In this document: positions 35,612 to 43,576 of the stretch, piece after piece
Layout: every line of letters begins with the position of its first letter
How positions within the stretch are numbered: position 1 is the stretch's first letter
Program-made: the position numbers and the translations under genes
The notes under the pieces: generated by a model
What the model saw: only the letters and a program-made list of their open reading frames with translations
The model's database searches: none
What the model was told of the DNA's origin: nothing
Assembly: GCA_946183145.1 (NCBI GenBank)
Contig: CAMGZM010000012.1
Location: 1 to 64,000, forward strand
From: an uncultured Fretibacterium sp.
GTDB lineage: Bacteria; Synergistota; Synergistia; Synergistales; Aminobacteriaceae
DNA length: 64,000 nt
Reading direction: 5' to 3'

Positions 35612-36331
35612 TTACAGCTTCATTATAATTTTTCCCTCAAGGTTCGTTACGCCTTCAGGGGTATGCGTTGAAAGATAGATTGTCGGATGATTCTTCACGA
35701 ACTCGCGCACACGGTCTAATGTCTCACGCGCCGCCGCTAAATCCTCGAACACAACAGAGAGCTTGTTTGCGTGAAGTGCCGCGTCAACATACGTTACATC
35801 GCCGTGAAGCATGTAATATACTCCGTCAGACTCAGCTATGATTATGCTGTTGCCTTTCGTGTGTCCTCTTGCCTTGATGAAATATATTCCGTCTGCGATC
35901 TTCTGTGATTCCGGGAAATTGTGATATGCTCCGTCAGAATACGTTGCGCGGATTACGTTCGGGCCGTCGAGCTTCAATGCGTCTGCGTCCTCCGGGCCGA
36001 TGTAGATTTTCGCGTTCGGGAAGGCCGACAACATTCCTGTGTGATCGGGGTGCTTGTGCGTAACAAGAATCTTGCTGACCTGCTCCGGCTTGTATCCTGC
36101 TGCTTCAAGCGCGGGGATATAGTCATTAATCACGCTGTAGCCCTTGAACGGAGTCCCAGGCGCGAATCCCGTGTCAACAAGTATCACTTCATCGCCCGTA
36201 TCAATCACGAAATTCTGAAGGCTTCCGGGATACATGACATCTTTGCGGCCGTCAGCTTTGTTTTCTCCGCCGAACAAAAGCTCCTCGCTGAACTCTCCGC
36301 CCTCGAAAAGTTTCACTGCTTTTATCTGCAT
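35612..36331 (-). CDS. metallo-beta-lactamase fold hydrolase (lactonase-like)
   Basis: 239 residues. Metal motif THKHPDHTG (HxHxDH), LVDTGFAPG before it and GHTKGNSI after it match the N-acyl homoserine lactonase-like branch. Whether it opens lactones is not provable here. First gene of the minus-strand redox operon and divergent from the HxlR gene at 36454; RBS GAGGAGGG. Confidence 0.85.
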   Translation of the reverse strand: MQIKAVKLFEGGEFSEELLFGGENKADGRKDVMYPGSLQNFVIDTGDEVILVDTGFAPGTPFKGYSVINDYIPALEAAGYKPEQVSKILVTHKHPDHTGMLSAFPNAKIYIGPEDADALKLDGPNVIRATYSDGAYHNFPESQKIADGIYFIKARGHTKGNSIIIAESDGVYYMLHGDVTYVDAALHANKLSVVFEDLAAARETLDRVREFVKNHPTIYLSTHTPEGVTNLEGKIIMKL

Positions 36332-36453
36332 GAGAATTTTACCCTCCTCATAGAATTTTTTGGGATGAGATTATTATATTTGATGGTACGATTTTCACAA
36401 GAACACAGAAATTTGATACCATGTACAAAAATTATATTAGGAGATTTTGACTC

Positions 36454-36804
36454 ATGGAAAATATTTGCCCGCTGAAATATTTAGCTCATACTTTCGGGGG
36501 AAAATGGAAGCTGCCAATCATCTGCATATTGTCGGACATGTCCCCGAAACGTTACAGCGCGATAAAACGTAGCTTAGGCGACATCACAAACATGATGCTT
36601 TCACAGTCATTGAAGGAATTAGAATCTTCCGGGCTTGTCTCACGGACTCAATACAATGAAGTTCCGCCGCGAGTCGAATATTCACTCACTGAACGCGGGA
36701 AAAATGCTCTCCCTATGCTTACGTCGGCGGCTCAATGGGCGTTAAGCGAAATGGGTAATGACGGATTCGCGCCTAACTGCGAAATTTGCCGGGCTTCGTC
36801 GTGA
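36454..36804 (+). CDS. HxlR family transcriptional regulator
   Basis: 116-residue winged-helix protein with N-terminal CPLKY, GGKWKLPII and the wing PPRVEYSLTERG. It faces the redox operon across 122 bp that contain TGGTA and TACCA half-sites about 29 bp apart. Probable local regulator of that operon. Its stop is adjacent to the original end of the convergent AraC gene. Confidence 0.9.
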   Translation: MENICPLKYLAHTFGGKWKLPIICILSDMSPKRYSAIKRSLGDITNMMLSQSLKELESSGLVSRTQYNEVPPRVEYSLTERGKNALPMLTSAAQWALSEMGNDGFAPNCEICRASS

Positions 36805-37841
36805 TTATTCCGCGCTCATCTGCTCGCGGTATTTTCCCGGCGTAATGTGCAGCACTTTCCTGAAAAGCCGTATGAATGTCTCTGTATTCTCGTAGCTAAC
36901 GATGATGATATTTCACTGATGGTCATATTTGTGTTCATGAGCATGTTCTCGGCGCGGCGGACTCGCAGAAGTTTCTTCCAGTCGCTGAAGCTCATTCCCG
37001 TAGTATTCTTTATGAGCCTTGAGCAGTGAGACTCAGAGAAACCGAAATGCCCGGCAATATCCGCAAGATTCAACATTCCGTTACGCTCCTGAATATATCC
37101 CAATACCGCGAAGCCTTCATCATTCTGTATATCGTCCTGAGAGTATGAGCAGCTCATTGTGTCATGAAAGCCCCGCATAATTTCAGCCGTCATTGTGATT
37201 AGCATTCCGATTTGAATCTGGTCGGAATATTCATCATTCGTGAGATGCTCAGCGTAAATCTTCCGCATAAATTCCTTCATGCTTCCGCCCGTGTGGTATG
37301 AGAGATATTCTATCTTGTGCGAATTGTAGAGTCCTTCCCGGAAAAATCTGCTCTGAATGTCCTTCCCTTTTGCGAGCGGCAAAAACATCTGATGAAATGT
37401 TCCTTTGCGTATGAGAATGTTGAAGATTATTGACTGGTCATCAAAAACTTCCATTGTGTGATAAATCCCCGGTGCTATGAAGATGAAATCACCCTCAGAA
37501 AATTTCACGCGCTTTGTGCTGATGTTCTGTGTGCAATGGCCGGAATAAACGTACGCGATCTCAAAAAATACATGCCTGTGTGTGAATGCGGGCGTGTAAC
37601 GGTTATGCGGGCTGATGAAAACATTTCGCGGGTCATCGGGGGAAAAATATTCGTCGTCATTCATCTGGTAAGAAATATTTTCGGGCAACAGCTCCGGGAT
37701 AATGAGATGCCTGCGCCGAGCCTCGTCAACATTCATAGAACGCAGAAACTTTTTCAGAGTCCCGGAATTTTTCGTGGCCTCGAAATATGAGCGGTAAAAT
37801 AATTCGTCATCATTAAGATTCAGCAGAAGACTATCAATCAT
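36805..37841 (-). pseudogene. AraC family regulator, frameshifted near the C-terminus
   Basis: N-terminal cupin-like sensor and C-terminal AraC DNA-binding domain. The reading frame ends early at 36816 in a non-homologous tail. After ISEISSSL a one-base shift restores the expected SYENTETFIRLFRKV and PGKYREQ, ending at TAA 36805-36807. The lesion is a missing G near 36895. The start is ATG 37841 behind AAGGGGTGA. It faces the rhamnosidase locus, its likely former target. A sequencing error would give the same picture. Confidence 0.85.
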
Positions 37842-37944
37842 GAAGCAATCACCCCTTGCAAGAAAAATCAATCAATCAGCCGTCAAAAACAAATTACAGC
37901 GCGCAAATTTATCGAAACTTGCCGTACTGCGTCCTACGGCAAAA

Positions 37945-38273
37945 CCCCTTGCTTCAGCTATGGGGATATAAGCGACAATATAGTATAATACTTTTTACGG
38001 TTAGTCGTTCCGCATTAACAAAAATGTAGCAACACCATCAAATTGAAGTACGGGGAAACACTTTCCTCTCGCCGCAGCGTAGCACAAATGTGAACTATGA
38101 CGGGTTCTATGAGAAAAGGTGCAGGAAGTAAAACAAAGTAATGTTGTATCTCTTCGGAGGTTATACAGTAGGGGCGGACTGGCCACGCCTTTAAGAATAA
38201 GGATGCCTGTTAATTCAGGTGGAAACTTAAAATCAAACTTCTTAATAACCTCCTGTTTTTAGGTATGGGGAGG
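37945..38273 (+). mobile_element. degenerate relic of the same tnpB element family
   Basis: The left-end hairpin CCCCTTGCTTCAGCTATGGGG (described at 37945-37965) matches that of the element at 26-27.5 kb. The right-end CCTGTTTTTAGGTATGGGG matches CCTGCCTTTAGGCGTGGGG with changes on both stem sides. Between them is a frameshifted remnant of the tnpB C-terminus: VVSLRRL, TPLRIRM and a tail ending TSCF-stop, aligned with LVSLTAL, QPRRIRV and SPCL-stop of the active copy. The rest of tnpB is deleted. The 393-bp gap 37872-38264 holds nothing else I can see. Confidence 0.75.
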
Positions 38274-39254
38274 CTCAGGTACACTGTCGTGAATATTCCG
38301 TTAGCGTCAATACTTCCGGCCATGACTGACGACATGAACGAGCGCACAGTCCTTGCAACGTGGCGTAAATTCCTCGCGTTTTTGGGCGCAACAATCGTAT
38401 CAGCAACAGCCCTCTCAATGGTTCACTATATCGGCCAGGGCGATGAGGTTCTCGGCTTTAGAGTCGTTATGGGCGTTTTCGGCGTGATTGGGACTCTTTG
38501 CTTCTTCCTGACGTTTGCGCTTGTGCGTGAGAATAATTTGCAGGACAGTGAAAAGAGCGTATCACTTAAGGAGGCTGTCGGCTCACTCGCTGTAAATACT
38601 CCGTGGAAACTTTTTGCGCTCAATATCATGTTCATGTGGACGGGATTCTTCATTCAGTCGGCGGCACTAATCTACTACTACAAGTATTACGTTGGCAGCA
38701 CGTATCTTACTTCCCTTGTTGCTACGATAATGACGATGGTTCCGATGGTCGCGAATCTCACTGTGCCATTCCTCGCAAAGAGACTCGGCAAAAGAAATCT
38801 CTACATTGCTTCGGCGGGTCTTCAGCTTTTGGGACTCGTTATAATATGGCTTGGCGATCTGAACACAAGCATCATTGTTGTGGGCGCGTTCATTTCGGCG
38901 GCGGGTTATGGCGTGAAAGAGAGTATATATTTCTCAATGCAGGCTGACCCTGTAGACTACGGCGAATGGAAGACAGGTGTACAGGCGGCGGGGCTTCTGT
39001 CATCAGTAAACGGATTCTTAGGCAAAGTAGCTCAGGCATTAGCGGGCGGAGTCGGCGGTATGCTCCTCGCTTGGGGAATGTACAACGCTGAAGCGGAGAC
39101 TCAGACAGCAGACGCGCTTCTTGCGATAAAGGCAATGTATTTGTACATACCGATGATACTGCTTGTATGCTCAATAATCACAATGTCATTCTACAAACTT
39201 GATGAGCAGTTCCCGCAGATTCAAGCAGACCTCGCAAAGAGAAGGGGAAAATAA
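38265..39254 (+). CDS. GPH family glycoside:cation symporter, N-terminally truncated
   Basis: 329 residues instead of about 450. The visible part begins inside the family at YTVVNIPLASILPAMTDD and NERTVLATWR, so about 100 residues and three or so helices of the N-terminus are missing. The present ATG lies in the right-end hairpin of the tnpB relic, and the missing part is not found upstream. Nine or so helices remain. Likely a non-functional glycoside transporter that once served the adjoining rhamnosidase. Confidence 0.82.
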   Translation: MGRLRYTVVNIPLASILPAMTDDMNERTVLATWRKFLAFLGATIVSATALSMVHYIGQGDEVLGFRVVMGVFGVIGTLCFFLTFALVRENNLQDSEKSVSLKEAVGSLAVNTPWKLFALNIMFMWTGFFIQSAALIYYYKYYVGSTYLTSLVATIMTMVPMVANLTVPFLAKRLGKRNLYIASAGLQLLGLVIIWLGDLNTSIIVVGAFISAAGYGVKESIYFSMQADPVDYGEWKTGVQAAGLLSSVNGFLGKVAQALAGGVGGMLLAWGMYNAEAETQTADALLAIKAMYLYIPMILLVCSIITMSFYKLDEQFPQIQADLAKRRGK

Positions 39255-39257
39255 CAC

Positions 39258-40832
39258 ATGGCCTTCACGTTTCAGGTCAACAGCGACATAAAATTTATCC
39301 ATGACGAGAAACTTTTAGCCAAAGCTGAGAGCTTCCGCCCGGTGATTCACAAAACCGCCGTAAAGCCTTTGCGACTCGTTGAGCTTGTGAAGGATGACAC
39401 GAAACTTAACGGAGTCGGCGTGAAAGATTCAGAGCGTGAAATTTCCCGGCTTTCTGAATACGGCCTCAAGAGGGACGACAGAATCATTATCGATTTCGGG
39501 CGGCACATTGTCGGAAAGTTCAGCGTGAACATCACAAAGACAGGATCACCGCAGGACGCTCCATTATACATTCGGCTGAAGTTTGCGGAAATGCCCACGG
39601 AGCTTCAAGCAGAAAGTTCCGACTATGAAGGCTGGCTTTCACGCAGCTGGATTCAGGAAGAGTTCATACACCTCGATGAATTGCCCGCAAAATTGGAGCT
39701 TAAGAGGCGTTACAGTTTCAGGTACGTTGAAATTAAGGTTGTCGACACGTCCCCGAAATGGCAGGCAGTTTTCACGAACCCTGAAGCAGTTTCTGAGTCA
39801 TCAGCTGACTATTCACGCCTGAAGAAACCCGTGATTGATGACGAAATTTTGAGCCGGATTTATGACGCGGGAATCACAACGCTTGCTGAATGTATGCAGG
39901 ATGTTTTCGAGGACGGCCCGAAGCGCGACCGCCGTTTATGGCTCGGAGATTTGCGGCTTCAGGCACTGGCGAATTATGCGGCGTTCGGAAATATAGATCT
40001 CGTGAAAAGATGCCTGTACTTGTTCGCAGGAATGACCAAAGAGGACGGCAAAATTTCCGCAAACGTCTTCACACGCCCTGAAAATATCCCTGATGACACG
40101 TTCCTTTATGAGTACTCGCTCTTCTTCATCTCAACGCTTTACGACCTCAACAACGCGCACAAAGACACGGAGCTTGTGAGGGAGTTATACCCGGTCTGCA
40201 AAAAGCAGATGGATTTGACGCTGAAGATGTTTGACGCTGACGGCAGACTCATAACGGATGATAATTATCCTGTTTTTGTTGACTGGTCTAATGATTTCAG
40301 TAAAGATGCAGCAGGGCAGGCCGAAACAATTTACGTCCTCAAGCAGTTTATTTCACTCGCTGAAATCGCCGGGGATTCTGACATTGACACTTACCGGGAA
40401 AAACTCGGACTCATGACGAAATACGCCCGCGAAAAACTTTATGACTCTTCCCGGAAATTGTTTGTTGCCGGCAACTGTGAATACAACATTGCATCTCAAG
40501 TGTGGATGATTCTGGCTCATGTGATGAGTGATGACGAGAACCGCGAAATTCTGCGGACGATGATTCGTGAATTGTTCCCCGTGAAAGACATTGCGACTCC
40601 GTATATGTATCACTGCATAGCGGAGGCATTCTTCGAGGGAGGACTCAAAGAAGAAGCCGTGAAGCTCGTAAAAGATTACTGGGGAAAAATGCTCTCTCTT
40701 GGTGCTGATACATTCTGGGAAGCGTTTGACCCTGACAAGCCGGATTATTCGCCGTATGGAAGCCCGATCGTGAACAGTTACTGCCACGCTTGGAGCTGCA
40801 CCCCCGTTTACCTCATCAGCAAATATTTATAG
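39258..40832 (+). CDS. alpha-L-rhamnosidase (GH78-like)
   Basis: 524 residues, shorter than most GH78 enzymes but with their core: an N-terminal beta-sandwich remnant and the (alpha/alpha)6 barrel with DVFEDGPKRDRRLWLGDLR, which carries the acidic active-site residues, and the late TFWEAFDP and SYCHAWSCTPVYLISKYL segment. No signal peptide, so it acts on imported rhamnosides. It begins three bases after the truncated transporter. Links to the rhamnose operon at 6-16 kb through its product. Confidence 0.85.
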   Translation: MAFTFQVNSDIKFIHDEKLLAKAESFRPVIHKTAVKPLRLVELVKDDTKLNGVGVKDSEREISRLSEYGLKRDDRIIIDFGRHIVGKFSVNITKTGSPQDAPLYIRLKFAEMPTELQAESSDYEGWLSRSWIQEEFIHLDELPAKLELKRRYSFRYVEIKVVDTSPKWQAVFTNPEAVSESSADYSRLKKPVIDDEILSRIYDAGITTLAECMQDVFEDGPKRDRRLWLGDLRLQALANYAAFGNIDLVKRCLYLFAGMTKEDGKISANVFTRPENIPDDTFLYEYSLFFISTLYDLNNAHKDTELVRELYPVCKKQMDLTLKMFDADGRLITDDNYPVFVDWSNDFSKDAAGQAETIYVLKQFISLAEIAGDSDIDTYREKLGLMTKYAREKLYDSSRKLFVAGNCEYNIASQVWMILAHVMSDDENREILRTMIRELFPVKDIATPYMYHCIAEAFFEGGLKEEAVKLVKDYWGKMLSLGADTFWEAFDPDKPDYSPYGSPIVNSYCHAWSCTPVYLISKYL

Positions 40833-40844
40833 AACGTGAAATTT

Positions 40845-40880
40845 TCCCTCGTCATTTAACGGCGGGGGAATTTTTTTTGC
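40845..40880 (+). terminator. rhamnosidase terminator
   Basis: TTCCCTCG and CGGGGGAA form a hairpin followed by eight T. Confidence 0.85.
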
Positions 40881-40974
40881 ACAAAATTTTGAACGCCGAC
40901 TCAAAATCAATCCTGTATGTTAAACTTTAAGCACCCCAAAAAACTTTCACACATAAAGAAAGGATTGATTCATA

Positions 40975-42579
40975 ATGCGCCTGACTTATGACGGGCTGAA
41001 AGATTCTGCGTCATGGGAAAACGCCGGAATAGATCTGCCCACGTATGACCCTCAGAAGATCGCCGAGAATACCCGCAAAAATCCCCGCTGGATTCATTTC
41101 GGAATCGGTAATATCTTCCGTATCTTTGTCGGAGGAATTGCGGACAATCTCATACGCTGCGGGAAAATGGACACAGGGATAATATGCGCCGAGTCGTTTG
41201 ATTACGATGTTGTTGACAAGATATATCACCCTTTCGACAACCTCGCATTAGCCGTAACACTTCACGAGGACGGAAAGACTGACAAGCGCGTACTTGCCTC
41301 ATTAACAGAAGCCGTAAAAGCTCCCCAAGACCGAGCGAGACTCACAGAAATTTTCACCGCAAAGACTCTTCAGCTTGTATCATTCACGATTACGGAGAAA
41401 GGTTACGCCCTTCACGGCTCAGACGGAAAATATTTCCCGTTTGTTGAAGCCGACATGACTAACGGCCCGGCGAATCCAAAAGGAGCAATGGCAATCATCA
41501 CGGCCATGCTGTACGAGCGTTTCAAGGCAGGAGCATTCCCCCTCGCGCTTGTGTCAATGGACAATGTTTCACAGAACGGAAGAAGATTGCGTGAAAGTGT
41601 CATTGAGACCGCAAAGAAATGGCATGATAATGGCTTTGTTCCGTCAGAATTTGTTGCTTACGCTGAGGATGAAAAGCGCGTTTCATTCCCGTGGACGATG
41701 ATCGACAAGATTACCCCGCGCCCGTCAGAAGATGTCGCCAAAATGCTGACTGGACTCGGCGTTGATGATATGAATATCGTAGTAACATCAAAGCGCACGT
41801 ACATTGCTCCTTTCGTGAACGCAGAAGCACCCGGATATTTGGTGATTGAGGACTCATTCCCTAATGGGCGGCCTGAGCTTGAAGCGTCGAATTTCGGGGT
41901 ATACATGGCCGACCGCAAGACCGTAAATTTGTCCGAACGAATGAAGGTTACAGCGTGCTTGAATCCGATTCACTCGGCGTTATGCACGTATGCGATAATG
42001 CTCGGCTATACTCTTTTTGCTGATGCTATGCATGATGCTGAACTGTCGAAACTCGCTCACACTGTCGGATATGCGGAGGGATTGCCCGTTGTTGAAGACC
42101 CGAAAATCATATCCCCGTCAAAATTCCTTGATGAGTGCATAAATGTGCGTTTTCCGAATCCGTATTTGGGCGACACGAGCGCGAGAATTGCTACGGACAT
42201 ATCGCAGGGACTCGGAATAAGATTCGGCGAAACTGTGAAGGAATATGTTTCACGTGACGGCACTGCAAAGAATCTCAAGGGGATTCCGCTGGCGATTGCG
42301 GGATGGCTGAGATACATTCTTGCGGTTGATGACAGCGGGAAAAAGTACGAGCTTTCACCCGACCCAATGAATGACGAGATGACGCAGGCACTTTCAGGAG
42401 TTGAGATCGGGAAGCCTGAGTCAGTTGGCGAAAAGCTGAAACCGATTCTGAGCAACGCGCATATATTCGGCGTGAATCTCTACGAGGCGGGAATAGGTGA
42501 GAAGATAGAGTCGATATTCCGCGATGAGATTTGCGGGTTTGGTGTAATAAGGGACGTGCTGAAGAAATATCTTGCGTGA
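40975..42579 (+). CDS. uxuB: mannitol/fructuronate reductase family dehydrogenase
   Basis: 534-residue long-chain polyol dehydrogenase. FGIGNIFRIFVG is the NAD-binding start, and SMDNVSQNGRRL and the later LNPIHSALCTYA hold the catalytic Lys/Asn/His surroundings of the family. It could be fructuronate reductase (mannonate oxidoreductase) or mannitol dehydrogenase; the gene symbol is a best guess. RBS AAAGGATTG. Stands alone between two terminators. Confidence 0.8.
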   Translation: MRLTYDGLKDSASWENAGIDLPTYDPQKIAENTRKNPRWIHFGIGNIFRIFVGGIADNLIRCGKMDTGIICAESFDYDVVDKIYHPFDNLALAVTLHEDGKTDKRVLASLTEAVKAPQDRARLTEIFTAKTLQLVSFTITEKGYALHGSDGKYFPFVEADMTNGPANPKGAMAIITAMLYERFKAGAFPLALVSMDNVSQNGRRLRESVIETAKKWHDNGFVPSEFVAYAEDEKRVSFPWTMIDKITPRPSEDVAKMLTGLGVDDMNIVVTSKRTYIAPFVNAEAPGYLVIEDSFPNGRPELEASNFGVYMADRKTVNLSERMKVTACLNPIHSALCTYAIMLGYTLFADAMHDAELSKLAHTVGYAEGLPVVEDPKIISPSKFLDECINVRFPNPYLGDTSARIATDISQGLGIRFGETVKEYVSRDGTAKNLKGIPLAIAGWLRYILAVDDSGKKYELSPDPMNDEMTQALSGVEIGKPESVGEKLKPILSNAHIFGVNLYEAGIGEKIESIFRDEICGFGVIRDVLKKYLA

Positions 42580-42606
42580 GAAAATTGCGTGAGTGAGAAA
42601 AAGTTT

Positions 42607-42645
42607 GCAGCCTGATTCCTGAAGAGGGAGTCGGGCTTTTTTGTT
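42607..42645 (+). terminator. terminator after the polyol dehydrogenase
   Basis: AGCCTGATTCC and GGGAGTCGGGCT pair imperfectly in a hairpin followed by six T. Confidence 0.8.
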
Positions 42646-42691
42646 GCGTGTGAAAAAATTATGTGAGTCCATAACAAAAAGACAAAGTTTA

Positions 42692-42700
42692 TGCTATAAT
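42692..42700 (+). promoter_or_regulatory. extended -10 promoter of pilin cassette 2
   Basis: TGCTATAAT at the inner edge of inverted-repeat arm AGACAAAGTTTATGCT (42680-42695); the opposite arm is AGCATATTCTTTGTCT (42737-42752). Confidence 0.8.
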
Positions 42701-42933
42701 TTGTTTGCGACCAAATAGCACACAATTAAGTGTGTCAGCATATTCTTTGTCTATTATCATTATATCACAAAGGCAAGGGATTATGTGAATTAGTTGTGTG
42801 CAAAAAATTTCCCGTTTTGGAACAAGCAACAAGCAACAAGCGTAAAGAGGTTTGCAGTAACCAGTCTGCAAGGGGATTCATTCGTAATAGGCGGCGGATG
42901 AAAGAAGGAAAAATCACAGGAGGAAAAATTGTA
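42701..42933 (+). ncRNA. pilin cassette 2 leader, candidate structured RNA
   Basis: The leader holds GCACACAA (42718-42725) able to pair with TTGTGTGC (42794-42801), a competing local hairpin CACACAATTAAGTGTG, hairpin A (TTGCAG/CTGCAA, 42852-42871, loop TAACCAGT) and hairpin B (TTCATTCG/CGGATGAA, 42877-42902, loop starting TAATAGGCG). RBS AGGAGGAAAA follows. Cassette 3 has the same parts. The 354 bp between 42579 and 42934 contain no gene. Confidence 0.6.
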
Positions 42934-43467
42934 ATGAAGAAAGCACGCAAAGGATTCACACTGGTCGAGCTGTTGATAGTTATCGGGATAATGGGAATAC
43001 TCGGTGCAATGGGCATGATCGGCGGTTCAGAAGCTAACAACATCGCTAATGCCAACAAAATAATTGAGGAGTTCAAAATTATCGGAGCAGCAATGAACAT
43101 GTACTACGCTGATAACAGATCAGGATTTGAAGCAAAACTTGCTGAAGCAGATTCTGAGGCGGGTACATCAGCAGAGACATACCCTGTAAGAATTAAGAAG
43201 GGTATTGCGGCCTACATGAAAAACACGGACTCTGTGGAAGACGGCACATCAGATGTTGAAGGAAAATACCGTATCCAGGCTACTAAGAGTGAATGGTGGC
43301 TGATATACAAATTAGCGGACGATCAGGTTGGCTCAAAACTGGCCAAAATACTAGAGAACAAGGCAACAGATGCGGGACTCTACGCAACAGCTGCTGAAAC
43401 TGCTACTGGTGGAGCTGCCAATCCCTATAAATCTACAGGTGCATCAGTCTATTACAAGGTACGCTAG
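42934..43467 (+). CDS. type IV pilin-like protein, cassette 2
   Basis: 177 residues from the ATG behind AGGAGGAAAA; the frame runs further upstream through the leader without meaning. Class III leader MKKARKG, then FTLVELLIVIGIMGILG and the helix SEANNIANANKIIEEFKII. The soluble part has EWWLIYKLADDQ and ends YYKVR. N-terminal protein sequence is nearly identical to cassette 3, yet many silent positions differ. Confidence 0.88.
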   Translation: MKKARKGFTLVELLIVIGIMGILGAMGMIGGSEANNIANANKIIEEFKIIGAAMNMYYADNRSGFEAKLAEADSEAGTSAETYPVRIKKGIAAYMKNTDSVEDGTSDVEGKYRIQATKSEWWLIYKLADDQVGSKLAKILENKATDAGLYATAAETATGGAANPYKSTGASVYYKVR

Positions 43468-43552
43468 TCTCACACGAACAATCGACAAACCTATAACCAA
43501 ACAACACAATATAAATCGAGTCCCCGCGCCTATAGGGGACTCTTCTCTTACT
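43468..43552 (+). terminator. conserved 3' segment and terminator, cassette 2
   Basis: CACACGAACAATCGACAAACC, given here in shortened form as ACACGAACAA then AACCTATAACCAAACAACAC, followed by stem GAGTCCCC/GGGGACTC and a TC-rich tail. Confidence 0.8.
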
Positions 43553-43576
43553 CTCTGCTATTCTCTCCTGCTCTCG

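Noticed and set aside
42852-42902. c-di-GMP-I (GEMM) riboswitch before the pilin genes
   Set aside because: Tempting because pili are c-di-GMP targets, but the GEMM core strings and tetraloop-receptor layout are not present.
42730-42933. N-terminal extension of pilin 2 by 68 codons
   Set aside because: The extension covers the conserved leader; the prepilin leader peptide and RBS place the start at 42934.
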